Assembly (NCBI RefSeq): GCF_900104115.1
Contig: NZ_FNJM01000003.1
Location: forward strand, 124,001-188,000
Origin: Clostridium gasigenes
Lineage (GTDB): Bacteria > Bacillota > Clostridia > Clostridiales > Clostridiaceae
DNA: 64,000 bases
Direction: 5' to 3'
Made by a program: the position numbers and the translations under genes. The first letter of the stretch is position 1; each line of letters begins with the position of its first letter. This document shows, in pieces, positions 1-8,334 of this stretch. The notes under the pieces are model-generated. The model made no database searches and was not told the DNA's origin. It worked only from the letters and a program-made list of their open reading frames with translations.

Positions 1-319
1 TTGAATTCATTAAAGCCATTTGGAACTCATATTCAAAATCAGATACTGCTCTAAGTCCTTTTAAAATCACATTTGAATTGTTCATTTTCGCAAAATCAAC
101 TAGTAACCCTTCAAAACTGACTACTTCTACATTATGAATATCTTCAGTAACCATTTTTATTAGTTTTACTCTTTCTTCAATATCAAATAGTCCTTTTTTT
201 TCCACATTTATTAAAACTGCTACAATTAACTTATCAAAAGCCTTTGATCCTCTTTTAATTATATCTAAATGTCCATTTGTTATAGGATCAAAACTTCCAG
301 GATAAATAGCTATTCTCAT
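1..319 (-). CDS. coaD: Phosphopantetheine adenylyltransferase, partial (C-terminus outside window)
   Basis: Translating the minus strand from the ATG at 319 gives [20 protein letters not shown], the start of the CoaD nucleotidyltransferase fold with the T/HxGH-type motif (TNGH). About 106 residues are present and the last third or so runs off the left edge. The enzyme transfers AMP to 4'-phosphopantetheine, the fourth step of CoA synthesis; coaBC, which acts earlier in the pathway, is at 17.9 kb. It follows rsmD with a 20-nt gap, a pairing found throughout Firmicutes, and GGAGGAAAG lies just upstream of the start. The partial reading frame has no stop or frameshift. Confidence 0.95.
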   Translation of the reverse strand, partial: MRIAIYPGSFDPITNGHLDIIKRGSKAFDKLIVAVLINVEKKGLFDIEERVKLIKMVTEDIHNVEVVSFEGLLVDFAKMNNSNVILKGLRAVSDFEYEFQMALMNS

Positions 320-339
320 ACTTTCCTCCAAAAACAATT

Positions 340-891
340 TTAGTTATACTTATAAAAACATACTGTTGTATTTCCATATTTTCTACTTTGAGTTAAAGTA
401 ATATTTTCATAACCTTCATATATTTCTTCAATAGTATCAATTTTAGTTACTATTAATCCATTTTTTTGAAGCAAGTTATTTTCTTTAACAATTTTTAGAG
501 CCTTAGGTATCATTTCTTTACAATATGGTGGGTCTATAAATATCAAATCAAATATTTTCCCCTTTTTAGCAAGACTTCGTAGAGCCTCATAAGAATCCAT
601 ATTTAAAGGAAAACAAAACTCTGAAAACTTTAAGTTCTCTACATTTTCCTTCAACAAAGGAAATGTTATCGGACTTTTATCTACTAAATAAACTTCCTTC
701 GCCCCTCTACTTGCAGCTTCTAATCCAAGGCTTCCTGTTCCTGCAAAAACATCTATAACAACAGCATCAGGAATATATCCTAATATCATACTAAACATAG
801 CTTCCTTAACTCTATCTAATGTTGGTCTTGTTTCCATAGTTGCAGGAGGTATTAATTTACGTCCCCTTGCTTTTCCAGATATTATTCTCAT
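340..891 (-). CDS. rsmD: 16S rRNA (guanine966-N2)-methyltransferase RsmD
   Basis: The 183-aa protein begins with the family signature [12 protein letters not shown]. It has the SAM-binding loop [18 protein letters not shown] at residues 47-64 and the catalytic DPPY at 120-123, so both the Rossmann core and the N6/N2-amino methyltransferase motif are intact. By family it methylates G966 of 16S rRNA during 30S assembly. It lies directly upstream of coaD, probably in the same transcript. Length is normal and the start is the only ATG at the family N-terminus. Confidence 0.95.
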   Translation of the reverse strand: MRIISGKARGRKLIPPATMETRPTLDRVKEAMFSMILGYIPDAVVIDVFAGTGSLGLEAASRGAKEVYLVDKSPITFPLLKENVENLKFSEFCFPLNMDSYEALRSLAKKGKIFDLIFIDPPYCKEMIPKALKIVKENNLLQKNGLIVTKIDTIEEIYEGYENITLTQSRKYGNTTVCFYKYN

Positions 892-957
892 TTTCGTTAC
901 TCCTTATAGGTACTATTATTTTAATTTTAACATAATCTTTATATTTATACAATTTTT

Positions 958-2988
958 TTAGTTGAAGCAGATATATCGACTCCACCTCTCTATTGACTTC
1001 TCTATATCACTACATGTTTTCATATGCATAGGTTCTTTAGACCCTAGAAGAATCCGAGCTTCCCCTCTTGCGCACTTTAATATTTCTGTATCCTCATATA
1101 TATCCGCAAGCAATAAACCTGCATCTCCGCTTTGTCTAAGTCCAAATACTTCTCCAGAACCTCTTAGTTTTAAATCTTGCTCTGAAATATAAAATCCATC
1201 TGTAGATTCTGTCATTATTTCCATTCTTTTTTTAGTAGTATTGCTCCTAGCATTTCCAAGCAATACACAATAAGAAGCATACTCGCCTCTTCCAACCCGA
1301 CCTCTAAGTTGATGTAGCTGTGCAAGTCCAAATCTTTCTGCATTTTCAATAATCATTATAGATGCGTTTGGAACATTAACTCCAACTTCTATTACTGTAG
1401 TTGAAATCAAAACTTTAGTCTTATCTTCTTTAAAAGCAGTTATTATTTCAGCTTTTTCCTTAGGTTTCATTTTCCCATGAAGTATCTCTATAGAAGTATC
1501 TCTAAATATTCCATCTTTTAATTCATCGTATAATTTTTCTACTGAGTTTAAATCCATTTTTTCATTTTCTTCAATTAGCGGACAAACAATATAAACCTGT
1601 CTCCCCAGTCCAACTTCTTCTAAAGCTAAGTCATAAGCCTTGTTTCTATCTCTATCCACAAAGAACTTTGTATCAATTTTTTTTCTTCCAGGTGGCAACT
1701 CATCTATTATTGAAACATCTAAATCTGAATATATATAAAGAGCTAGAGTTCTCGGAATTGGAGTAGCTGACATAACAATTACATCTGGTCTTCTACCTTT
1801 ATTAATTAATTTACTTCTTTGTTCTACTCCAAATCTATGTTGCTCATCAGTAATAACTAAACCTAAATTACTAAATTGTACATCTTCTTGAATAAGAGCA
1901 TGAGTTCCAATTACAATAATTACCTCTTCACTTGATATTCTTTCTTTTATCCTCTTTTTTTCTTTCGCAGTTGTACTTCCAGTTAATAATTCAATTGCTA
2001 TGTTAAATGGTTCAAAGAGTTTTTTTGCCTCTAAATAATGTTGATTCGCTAATATTTCTGTTGGAACCATTAGTGATGCTTGATAACCATTTTTTATAAC
2101 GTTAAACATTGCAATTAATGCAACTATTGTTTTCCCACTACCTACATCTCCTTGAACTAACCTATTCATTGGATATGGGCTTCTTTGATCATTTAATATT
2201 TCTCTAACTACCTTTGTTTGTGCATTTGTTAAATTAAATGGTAGCGATAACTTTAAATCGGTTAATTCATCTACAAGTTTAAACCTTATTCCATCATTAC
2301 TTCTAACCTTGTTTTTTAGTAATAATAATTTCATAGAGTATGTAAATAATTCTTGAAACTTTAGTCTTACTACAGCATTTTCAAGTTCAACTTTTCCCTT
2401 TGGAAAATGAATACTTCTTATAGCTTCATCTAATCCTATTAAATTATATTTCTCTATTAACTCTTTAGGTAAATTATCATTTATTATTACATCAGCCATA
2501 ACTTGATTTATAAGCTTAATCAATATTTTATCTGATAAATCGTCTTTAAGTGAATACCTAGGAATAATTTCACTGGACTTTGCCTGAGCACAACCTATAA
2601 TTGGATTAATAATTTCTAATCTATTCCCTATTTTTTTAAACTTACCAACTAAATCATAATTTTGCCCTATTTTATAAGAATTTTTAATAAATCGTTGATT
2701 AAACCACTTTCCCTCAACTATATGTCCATCATATTCAAACTTTATCCCACTAATATATTTCCCAGTTCTAGTTCTAATATCATTATCAAAACCCTTTACC
2801 CTGCATGATAATATTTGTTTTTCTTCTCCATCTATTTCTTCAAAGGCTATATTAGCCCTTATGAATTCATAATTTCTTGGAAAATATAAAAGCAAATCTA
2901 ATATAGTAAATATCCCACACTTATTAAGTTTTTCATTTAACTTTGGCCCTACACCCTTTAATGAAGATATTTCTATTGAAACTTGCAT
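958..2988 (-). CDS. recG: ATP-dependent DNA helicase RecG
   Basis: The 676-aa protein has a helix-hairpin-helix/wedge N-terminal region (ISSLKGVGPKLNEKL), Walker A GDVGSGKT at 280-287, DEQH at 381-384 followed by RFGVEQR, SATPIPRT, and the late helicase motif QLRGRVGRGEYASYC. This is the full RecG architecture at normal length. RecG remodels stalled forks and Holliday junctions. It sits between fakA and rsmD as in other Firmicutes, with GAGGTGAAAAG before the ATG. A two-part hairpin at 3023-3069 separates it from fakA and may tune read-through. No missing motif was seen. Confidence 0.97.
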   Translation of the reverse strand: MQVSIEISSLKGVGPKLNEKLNKCGIFTILDLLLYFPRNYEFIRANIAFEEIDGEEKQILSCRVKGFDNDIRTRTGKYISGIKFEYDGHIVEGKWFNQRFIKNSYKIGQNYDLVGKFKKIGNRLEIINPIIGCAQAKSSEIIPRYSLKDDLSDKILIKLINQVMADVIINDNLPKELIEKYNLIGLDEAIRSIHFPKGKVELENAVVRLKFQELFTYSMKLLLLKNKVRSNDGIRFKLVDELTDLKLSLPFNLTNAQTKVVREILNDQRSPYPMNRLVQGDVGSGKTIVALIAMFNVIKNGYQASLMVPTEILANQHYLEAKKLFEPFNIAIELLTGSTTAKEKKRIKERISSEEVIIVIGTHALIQEDVQFSNLGLVITDEQHRFGVEQRSKLINKGRRPDVIVMSATPIPRTLALYIYSDLDVSIIDELPPGRKKIDTKFFVDRDRNKAYDLALEEVGLGRQVYIVCPLIEENEKMDLNSVEKLYDELKDGIFRDTSIEILHGKMKPKEKAEIITAFKEDKTKVLISTTVIEVGVNVPNASIMIIENAERFGLAQLHQLRGRVGRGEYASYCVLLGNARSNTTKKRMEIMTESTDGFYISEQDLKLRGSGEVFGLRQSGDAGLLLADIYEDTEILKCARGEARILLGSKEPMHMKTCSDIEKSIERWSRYICFN

Positions 2989-3022
2989 CTTTTCACCTCT
3001 AAAACTTTATTTTATAAATATT

Positions 3023-3069
3023 AAAGCACAAGCAACACTTTATGTAAATAAAGTAATTACTTGTGCTTT
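3023..3069 (-). terminator. Two-part hairpin between fakA and recG
   Basis: AAAGCACAAG at 3023-3032 pairs with CTTGTGCTTT at 3060-3069, and an inner stem ACTTTA/TAAAGT lies within it (3037-3042 with 3049-3054). On the minus strand it follows fakA and ends in a short T-rich stretch (CTTTAATATTT), so it is probably a weak terminator or attenuator ahead of recG. Confidence 0.5.
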
Positions 3070-3122
3070 GTAAATTTAAATTAACTTTCAAATCTTTATA
3101 TTGGCTTGTTTTTGAAAATCAC

Positions 3123-4763
3123 TTATTCTACTGACATTATGAAATAATAAAGTGGTTGTTCTCCACTATAACATTGAACATCAGCATTTCCATATTTATC
3201 TTCTAATCGCTTAATTAAATCATCTAATTTATCTTTTTCAACATCGATGCCATAAAATATTGTAATAAGTTCGCTATCTTCATCCACCATAGCCTCTAAT
3301 ATTTCTTCAGCAACTATGCAATAATCTTCTCCAACCTTTTTAATTTTGCCCTCAATTAACCCAAGCATATTGCCTTCTTTTATTTCGATATTATCAATTT
3401 CAGTATCCCTTACTGCATAAGTAACAGAACCTGTCTTTACCACTTCTATAGCTTCTTTTAATGCCTTTTCATTTGAATCTACGTCTTCTTCATGATTAAA
3501 CATTGTAATAGCTGTAATACCTTGTGGTATTGTTGTAGTCTTAATCACTCTAACATCTTTTTCTGAAATTTCAGCTGCTTGAGTTGCTGCCATAATTATA
3601 TTTTTGTTATTAGGTAATATGAATATATGCTTAGCATTTAATTTTGAAATGCATTCTATCATATCTTGTGTTGAAGGATTCATGGTTTGACCACCTTCAA
3701 TTACATAATCCACACCTAAATCTTTGAATATATTAGTAATTCCATTACCCATTGCTACTGAAATGAATGCAAATTCTTTTTCTTCTTCTGCCTCTTCTTC
3801 ATCCCTAGCAACTTCTGAATTACCGTAAGCTCCTGCATTTAAAAGTTCTCTATGTTCTTCTCTCATATTATCAATTTTAATTTTTGATAATTCGCCAATT
3901 TGAACTGCTTTTGCCAGTACTGTTCCAGGATCATTTGTGTGAATATGTACTTTAATTACATCTTCATATCCTACTACTATGCAAGAATCTCCAAGCTTTT
4001 CTATATCTTTTTGGAAATTTTTAGCTTTTGAAGCATCTCCTAGAACTATAAATTCTGTGCAATAACCAAATGTAATGTCTATTTCTTCAGTTCCTTGTGC
4101 ACGTACCCCACCAGCTTCAGCTGGTTTTATATCTTTAAGTTCTGCTTTTATACCATCTCTTAAAGCTTCATGCATACCTTTAAATATTATATACAATCCC
4201 ATCCCACCTGAATCTACTACTTTTGCCTTTTTAAGTGCTGGTAGCAATTCTGGTGTTTTATCAAGCATAATTTTAGAATCTAAAACTACAGTATTTAAGA
4301 AATCAACAACATCATCCGATTTTGTACCTGCCGCACCTTCTGCAGCTGCTCTAATTACTGACAATATAGTTCCCTCTGTTGGTCTCATAACAGCTTTATA
4401 TGCTGCCTTACTACCTTCTTGAATCGCAATTGCCAATTCTTGTGATGTAACTTCTTCTTTTTCTTCTAAACCCTTTGCTATACCTCTTAATATTTGTGAA
4501 AGAATAACTCCTGAATTTCCTCTAGCACCCATTAAAGCACCTTTTGCAAGCTTCTTTGAAGTCTCCCCTATTGATTTTGAGTTTAAGTTTTCTATTTCTT
4601 TTACAGCTGCTTTAAATGTCATTGACATGTTAGTCCCTGTATCTCCATCTGGGACTGGAAATACATTTAATGCATTAACATAATCGCTTTGCTCTAATAA
4701 TCTATTACTACCGTTAACAACCATATTATAAAAATCATGGCCGTTTATTTTTTGATATTTCAT
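3123..4763 (-). CDS. fakA: Fatty acid kinase A-type DAK2/DegV-like protein (YloV)
   Basis: The 546-aa protein begins with a DhaL (DAK2) kinase domain. The nucleotide/Mg-binding segment PVPDGDTGTNMSM lies around residues 37-49, followed by a Gly/Ala-rich stretch (GALMGARGNSGVILSQIL) at about 75-92. The C-terminal half is the FakA/YloV DegV-like region. In Staphylococcus, FakA phosphorylates fatty acids presented by FakB proteins for phospholipid synthesis; no FakB is in this window. Asp23 (YloU) lies 11 nt upstream, the usual yloU-yloV pair. A Glu-rich insert (DEEEAEEEKE) sits at the domain boundary. Family assignment is firm, but the substrate is taken from the family. Confidence 0.9.
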   Translation of the reverse strand: MKYQKINGHDFYNMVVNGSNRLLEQSDYVNALNVFPVPDGDTGTNMSMTFKAAVKEIENLNSKSIGETSKKLAKGALMGARGNSGVILSQILRGIAKGLEEKEEVTSQELAIAIQEGSKAAYKAVMRPTEGTILSVIRAAAEGAAGTKSDDVVDFLNTVVLDSKIMLDKTPELLPALKKAKVVDSGGMGLYIIFKGMHEALRDGIKAELKDIKPAEAGGVRAQGTEEIDITFGYCTEFIVLGDASKAKNFQKDIEKLGDSCIVVGYEDVIKVHIHTNDPGTVLAKAVQIGELSKIKIDNMREEHRELLNAGAYGNSEVARDEEEAEEEKEFAFISVAMGNGITNIFKDLGVDYVIEGGQTMNPSTQDMIECISKLNAKHIFILPNNKNIIMAATQAAEISEKDVRVIKTTTIPQGITAITMFNHEEDVDSNEKALKEAIEVVKTGSVTYAVRDTEIDNIEIKEGNMLGLIEGKIKKVGEDYCIVAEEILEAMVDEDSELITIFYGIDVEKDKLDDLIKRLEDKYGNADVQCYSGEQPLYYFIMSVE

Positions 4764-4774
4764 CCTTTTACCTC

Positions 4775-5125
4775 CTAGACTCTAACAGCTTGAACATTTA
4801 CTGTAACAGATGAAACTTTTAATCCAGTAAAGTTCTCTACGCTATAACGGACCTTTTTTATTATGTTGTTAGCTATTACTGAAATTTTTGTTCCGTATTC
4901 TACCATAATAAATAATTCTATTACTAATTTATCGTCTTCATTAAAATTTAATTTAACACCTTTGCTCAAATTCTCTATTCTCATTATTTCCCATAAACCT
5001 TCTGTAGCATTCTTAGAAACCATTCCTACTACACCATAGCATTCCATGGTTGAAAGCCCAACTATTTTTCCTAGTACCTCTTCTGAATAATGTATTGTAC
5101 CAAGGTCATTTGAATATCCTAACAT
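4775..5125 (-). CDS. Asp23/Gls24 family protein (YloU)
   Basis: This 116-aa protein matches the Asp23/Gls24 fold throughout: the N-terminal segment GTIHYSEEVLGKIVGLSTMECYG, a central IELFIMVEYGTKI strand, and a C-terminal VSSVTVNVQAVRV strand. Family members are small cytoplasmic or membrane-associated proteins linked to envelope stress in staphylococci and streptococci; the biochemical role is unknown. It is the first gene of the yloU-fakA-recG run and has a good SigA promoter at 5159-5187 and an AAGGAGGATT RBS. Confidence 0.9.
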   Translation of the reverse strand: MLGYSNDLGTIHYSEEVLGKIVGLSTMECYGVVGMVSKNATEGLWEIMRIENLSKGVKLNFNEDDKLVIELFIMVEYGTKISVIANNIIKKVRYSVENFTGLKVSSVTVNVQAVRV

Positions 5126-5158
5126 ATAGAATCCTCCTTATAAATTTCCTTATATTAT

Positions 5159-5187
5159 ATTTTATATTACTTACAGATAATATTCAA
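5159..5187 (-). promoter_or_regulatory. SigA-type promoter for asp23-fakA
   Basis: On the minus strand TTGAAT (5182-5187) and TAAAAT (5159-5164) are separated by exactly 17 nt. The -10 lies about 35 nt upstream of the asp23 ATG. Read by eye; transcription start not known. Confidence 0.6.
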
Positions 5188-5223
5188 GTAAATATTATAA
5201 TGCTTATTTCAGTATTTTATTAA

Positions 5224-5285
5224 AAGAGATGAAAAAAATAACAAGCCAAACATTCTGTAGATATTTTTCCATTACTAGAAGGACC
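5224..5285. repeat. Degenerate copy of dispersed palindromic repeat
   Basis: The stretch GAAAAAAATAACAAGCC followed by a central ATTCTG and GATATTTTTCC resembles the left half and centre of the repeat seen best at 45357 and 61078. The ends are poorly matched. The rest of the 5126-5525 gap holds only the asp23 and rpmB promoters. Confidence 0.35.
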
Positions 5286-5437
5286 ATAAAATTCACATAA
5301 TTATCCTATTTAAAAGTCTATTTTAATTAATAATAATATAAAATAGACAATAATCCGACTATTTTTTTTGAATATCTCTAATCATACCTACAAATAAATA
5401 TACCTATAAACATAGTATGTACAATAAAAAAAATATT

Positions 5438-5466
5438 TTGCTTGCAAATTCAACCCTTTATATGAT
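5438..5466 (+). promoter_or_regulatory. SigA-type promoter for rpmB
   Basis: TTGCTT (5438-5443) and TATGAT (5461-5466) are 17 nt apart on the plus strand, 60 nt before the rpmB start. It points away from the asp23 promoter, making this gap a divergent control region. Confidence 0.65.
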
Positions 5467-5525
5467 AAACTCTAATCTGTCCTATTGAAGAGAAATTATA
5501 TTCATAAATAAGGAGGTGTTTTCAA

Positions 5526-5717
5526 GTGGCAAGAAGATGCGAGATTTGTGATAAAGGCGTTGTTGCTGGTGTTCAGTACAGTCATTCACATCGTCAATCA
5601 AAAAGAACTTGGGCTCCTAACATAAAAAGAGTAAAAGCTTTAGTTAACGGAACACCAAAAACGGTTCATACATGTACAAGATGCCTTAGATCCGGTAAGG
5701 TTCAAAGAGCAATATAA
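5526..5717 (+). CDS. rpmB: 50S ribosomal protein L28
   Basis: The 63-aa protein MARRCEICDKGV...CTRCLRSGKVQRAI is L28, of the zinc-ribbon (C+) type, with CEIC near the N-terminus and CTRC near the C-terminus. The start is GTG at 5526, preceded at a good distance by AGGAGGTG (5511-5518). It is the only confident plus-strand gene in the window, carries its own promoter and its own terminator (5726-5760), and so is a single-gene transcript. The rpmB/spoVM neighbourhood is shared with Bacillus subtilis. Confidence 0.98.
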   Translation: MARRCEICDKGVVAGVQYSHSHRQSKRTWAPNIKRVKALVNGTPKTVHTCTRCLRSGKVQRAI

Positions 5718-5725
5718 GTTACAAT

Positions 5726-5760
5726 AAAAAATGCAATTGATTTAATCAATTGCATTTTTT
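5726..5760 (+). terminator. Rho-independent terminator of rpmB
   Basis: Perfect 15-bp inverted repeat: AAAAAATGCAATTGA (5726-5740) and TCAATTGCATTTTTT (5746-5760), loop TTTAA, followed by more T-rich sequence. It starts 8 nt after the rpmB stop. The A/T-rich arms mean it could also end spoVM transcription from the other strand. Confidence 0.85.
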
Positions 5761-5785
5761 ATTTTTTCTTCTTTTTTCCTATGTA

Positions 5786-5857
5786 TTATTTTTTTCTTCT
5801 AAAAAACTTTATAAAATTTGAGATAAATCTAGGTAATTTAATTGCAAAAATCTTCAT
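5786..5857 (-). CDS. spoVM: Stage V sporulation protein M (SpoVM), 23 aa
   Basis: A 23-codon reading frame begins ATG at 5857 and ends TAA at 5786, with CCCTCCTT (AAGGAGGG on the minus strand, 5865-5872) 7 nt upstream. The peptide starts MKIFAIKLPRFIS and ends in a basic tail RRKK. B. subtilis SpoVM starts MKFYTIKLPKFL, so the motif IKLP(R/K)F and the proline at position 9, needed for curvature sensing, align without gaps. It lies between thiN and rpmB, exactly the B. subtilis position. SpoVM is an amphipathic helix that marks the convex forespore membrane and anchors SpoIVA, which is encoded at 23.0 kb here. A SigE-like promoter is upstream. Confidence 0.9.
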   Translation of the reverse strand: MKIFAIKLPRFISNFIKFFRRKK

Positions 5858-5896
5858 TAACAATCCCTCCTTACTACTAATAATTTCTAGATCTTC

Positions 5897-5926
5897 TTAG
5901 TATTTTATTTTAAATATGTAATATTA
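5897..5926 (-). promoter_or_regulatory. Possible SigE promoter of spoVM
   Basis: Minus strand TAATATT (5920-5926) fits the SigE -35 consensus KMATATT fully. After 15 nt comes AATACTAA (5897-5904), a partial match to CATACAMT with the ATAC core kept. spoVM is a SigE-dependent gene in B. subtilis, which supports the call. Confidence 0.45.
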
Positions 5927-5936
5927 AAAATAAAAA

Positions 5937-5990
5937 AATCACCAAATCTCTTTATACTTATTGTATGCAGTATAATTAGATCTGGTGATT
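5937..5990 (-). terminator. Terminator after thiN
   Basis: AATCACCAAATCT (5937-5949) pairs with AGATCTGGTGATT (5978-5990) with one mismatch. On the minus strand the stem is followed by TTTTTTTATTTTTA. It separates spoVM from the upstream thiN operon, so spoVM needs its own promoter. Confidence 0.75.
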
Positions 5991-6006
5991 ATTATTTTTA
6001 TTTTTT

Positions 6007-6642
6007 TTAATCCCTTGTATGTAAAACCATTAAGACGCCTTCTTCAAAGGAAATTTCTATTGATTCCTCTAAAAATTCATTAGATGTAGTTATGGATTCT
6101 CCTATTTTTAAATCATAATTACTTAATTCATATTTGGCACCTTTAATATTTAAGGATTTCACAGTTTGAAAATACGCTTGAAAAGATATAATATCTCCAA
6201 AGTGTCCAGTAAATTTAGTATTTTTATTAATTAAATATATTTTATTATTATCATCAATTATTTTAGCATTAACCTTTAATTCTAAAGCCTTTAATAATAA
6301 CCCTATATTCCCTAATGTATGATCATATCTAGATCCTGTAACTCCCATCATTATGATTTCAGTTGCACCCTTGTCTAAAGCTAACTTAAATGCTAATTCT
6401 GTATCTGTATAATCTTTTTCTTTTTTATACTTAAATTTACAAACATTCATTTCTTCTAGTTTTTTTATAGTCTCTTTAGATGCCGAATCAAAGTCTCCTA
6501 TTATGTAGTTCGGTACTACACCATACTTTAAAAGCACCTCACAGCCTCTGTCAGCTCCAATTATAAGTTCAGAGTCTACTATGTACTCTAATAATAATTC
6601 TTCCGAAGGAGCTCTTCCTCCAGATACAATTAACGCCTTCAT
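6007..6642 (-). CDS. thiN: Thiamine pyrophosphokinase
   Basis: The 211-aa protein contains the ThiN catalytic segment IGADRGCEVLL followed by IIGDFDSAS (residues about 28-55) and the second conserved block GVTGSRYDHTLGNIGLL. It converts thiamine to thiamine diphosphate with ATP. It is the last gene of the prpC-prkC-rsgA-rpe-thiN order and starts 3 nt after rpe ends, so translation may be coupled. The length is usual and catalytic Asp residues are present. A terminator follows at 5937-5990. Confidence 0.95.
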   Translation of the reverse strand: MKALIVSGGRAPSEELLLEYIVDSELIIGADRGCEVLLKYGVVPNYIIGDFDSASKETIKKLEEMNVCKFKYKKEKDYTDTELAFKLALDKGATEIIMMGVTGSRYDHTLGNIGLLLKALELKVNAKIIDDNNKIYLINKNTKFTGHFGDIISFQAYFQTVKSLNIKGAKYELSNYDLKIGESITTSNEFLEESIEISFEEGVLMVLHTRD

Positions 6643-6645
6643 TTT

Positions 6646-7293
6646 TTACGCCTCTCTTAACGCCTTAATATTTTCCTCTAATTTACCATCTCCAAATATT
6701 GCAGAGCCTGCAACTATAACATTTGCTCCAGCCTTTATAACTTCTGAAATGTTGCTTCTATCTACTCCCCCATCTACTTGTATTAATAAATCCTTATTAG
6801 ATTCTTTGCTCATTTCCTTAACTTCCTTAATTTTATCTAAAGCATAAGGAATAAATTTTTGTCCTCCAAATCCTGGGTTAACAGACATTATTAAAACCAT
6901 ATCTAATTTATTTATAATATTTTTTAAAACTATTGTAGGTGTTCCAGGATTTAACGCAACTCCAGCCTTAACTCCTTTAGATTTTATATATTCTATAGCT
7001 CTGTCTATATGCTTTTCAGCTTCATAATGTATTGTTATTATATCTGCTCCTGCATTTACAAATTCATCTATATAATTCGAAGGATTATTTATCATTAAAT
7101 GCACATCAAATACCTTTTTTGTCTTATTTCTTATTGCTTTAACAATAGGCATCCCAAATGATATATTAGGAACAAAAGATCCATCCATTACATCTATATG
7201 AATAAAATCTGCACCTGCATTATCTACTTTTTCTATATCTTCTCCTAATTTCGAAAAATCTGCTGATAAAATTGATGGTGATATCTTTACCAT
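6646..7293 (-). CDS. rpe: Ribulose-phosphate 3-epimerase
   Basis: The 215-aa TIM barrel shows all Rpe landmarks: [14 protein letters not shown] at the N-terminus, the metal-site strand [12 protein letters not shown] (about 32-43), DVHLMI, and the phosphate loop [12 protein letters not shown]. It interconverts ribulose-5-phosphate and xylulose-5-phosphate in the pentose phosphate pathway. The start overlaps the end of rsgA by 7 nt, and GGAGGAAAAATAA is the RBS within rsgA, a sign of translational coupling. Confidence 0.97.
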   Translation of the reverse strand: MVKISPSILSADFSKLGEDIEKVDNAGADFIHIDVMDGSFVPNISFGMPIVKAIRNKTKKVFDVHLMINNPSNYIDEFVNAGADIITIHYEAEKHIDRAIEYIKSKGVKAGVALNPGTPTIVLKNIINKLDMVLIMSVNPGFGGQKFIPYALDKIKEVKEMSKESNKDLLIQVDGGVDRSNISEVIKAGANVIVAGSAIFGDGKLEENIKALREA

Positions 7294-8156
7294 TTATTTT
7301 TCCTCCTATCTATAATTTCTTCTAAAGTTCTTATATAAAATTTATATCTAAATTCATTTATTTTTCCTTCTTCTATTGCATTTTTCACAGCACAATGTGG
7401 TTCTTTATTATGAAGGCATCCTCTATATTTACACTTACTATTATACTCTTTAAACTCTGGGAAACAATATCTTAGATCTTCTTCTTCCATAAATGTTATT
7501 TCTAGATTTGAAAATCCTGGAGTATCTACTAAATACCCTTCTCCCATTTCAATTAATTCACTATGCCTTGTTGTATGTTTACCTCTACCAATTTTATTAG
7601 AAACAACTCCAGTTTCCATATGTTCTTTAGCTAAGAGCGTATTTATCAAAGTTGATTTACCAGCCCCTGAAGGCCCACATAACACTGTTATATTATCTTC
7701 TAATCTTTCCTTTAATAATTCTATACCTTCCCCTTTTTTAGCATTAATATATAATACTTCATAACCAATATCATTAATTTTTTTCTTTACTTCCTCTTTC
7801 TCTTCCTCTGTTACTAAATCCACCTTGTTTAAGCAAACAATAGCTTCCATTTTATTGTGCTCACAAAGAATTAAAAATCTATTTAAAAGATCAAAATTAA
7901 TATCAGGGCTTTTAATTGCAAAAACAACAAAAGCTATAGTTACATTAGCCACTGTTGGTCTTATAAGTTCTGAAGATCTTTCAAAAATTTCTTCAATTAC
8001 CCCCTTACCTCTATCAACCTCTATTTCTACGTTATCGCCTACCATAGGTACAATATCTTTATGTCTAAATATTCCACGCGCTTTACATTCTATTAATCCA
8101 TCTTCAGTTTTTACGTAATAAAACCCGCCAATTCCTTTAATAATTTTTCCTTTCAT
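7287..8156 (-). CDS. rsgA: Ribosome small subunit-dependent GTPase RsgA
   Basis: The 289-aa protein is a circularly permuted GTPase: an OB fold is followed by G4 NKVD (110-113), then G1 GPSGAGKS (161-168), then G3 DTPG (211-214). The C-terminal zinc site is C242, C247, H249, C255. RsgA acts in late 30S maturation. In B. subtilis the orthologue (CpgA) is a PrkC substrate, and prkC is the next gene upstream here too. A 180-nt gap with a terminator-like hairpin at 8255 separates the two. Confidence 0.97.
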   Translation of the reverse strand: MKGKIIKGIGGFYYVKTEDGLIECKARGIFRHKDIVPMVGDNVEIEVDRGKGVIEEIFERSSELIRPTVANVTIAFVVFAIKSPDINFDLLNRFLILCEHNKMEAIVCLNKVDLVTEEEKEEVKKKINDIGYEVLYINAKKGEGIELLKERLEDNITVLCGPSGAGKSTLINTLLAKEHMETGVVSNKIGRGKHTTRHSELIEMGEGYLVDTPGFSNLEITFMEEEDLRYCFPEFKEYNSKCKYRGCLHNKEPHCAVKNAIEEGKINEFRYKFYIRTLEEIIDRRKNKW

Positions 8157-8254
8157 AATACCTCCAAATATTTTATTCTCCTTACTTATAATAAACAGAT
8201 TTCACCAAAAAATGCAATAAAAAAAACATTTTTTTGAAATATACCTAAAGTGAA

Positions 8255-8279
8255 AGAGAGCAAATTATATTTGCCCTCT
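8255..8279 (-). terminator. Hairpin between prkC and rsgA
   Basis: AGAGAGCAAAT (8255-8265) pairs with ATTTGCCCTCT (8269-8279) with one mismatch and a 3-nt loop. The T-run on the minus strand is interrupted, so it is probably a partial terminator ending the prpC-prkC transcript. Confidence 0.5.
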
Positions 8280-8334
8280 TAATTTTTACCCACATTAATG
8301 AAAATTTAATCTTTTCATTCCTATTAGTTATTAT

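Noticed and set aside
4075..4422. Plus-strand frame inside fakA
   Set aside because: Ser/Ile/Pro-rich shadow on the opposite strand of a clearly real gene; no RBS.
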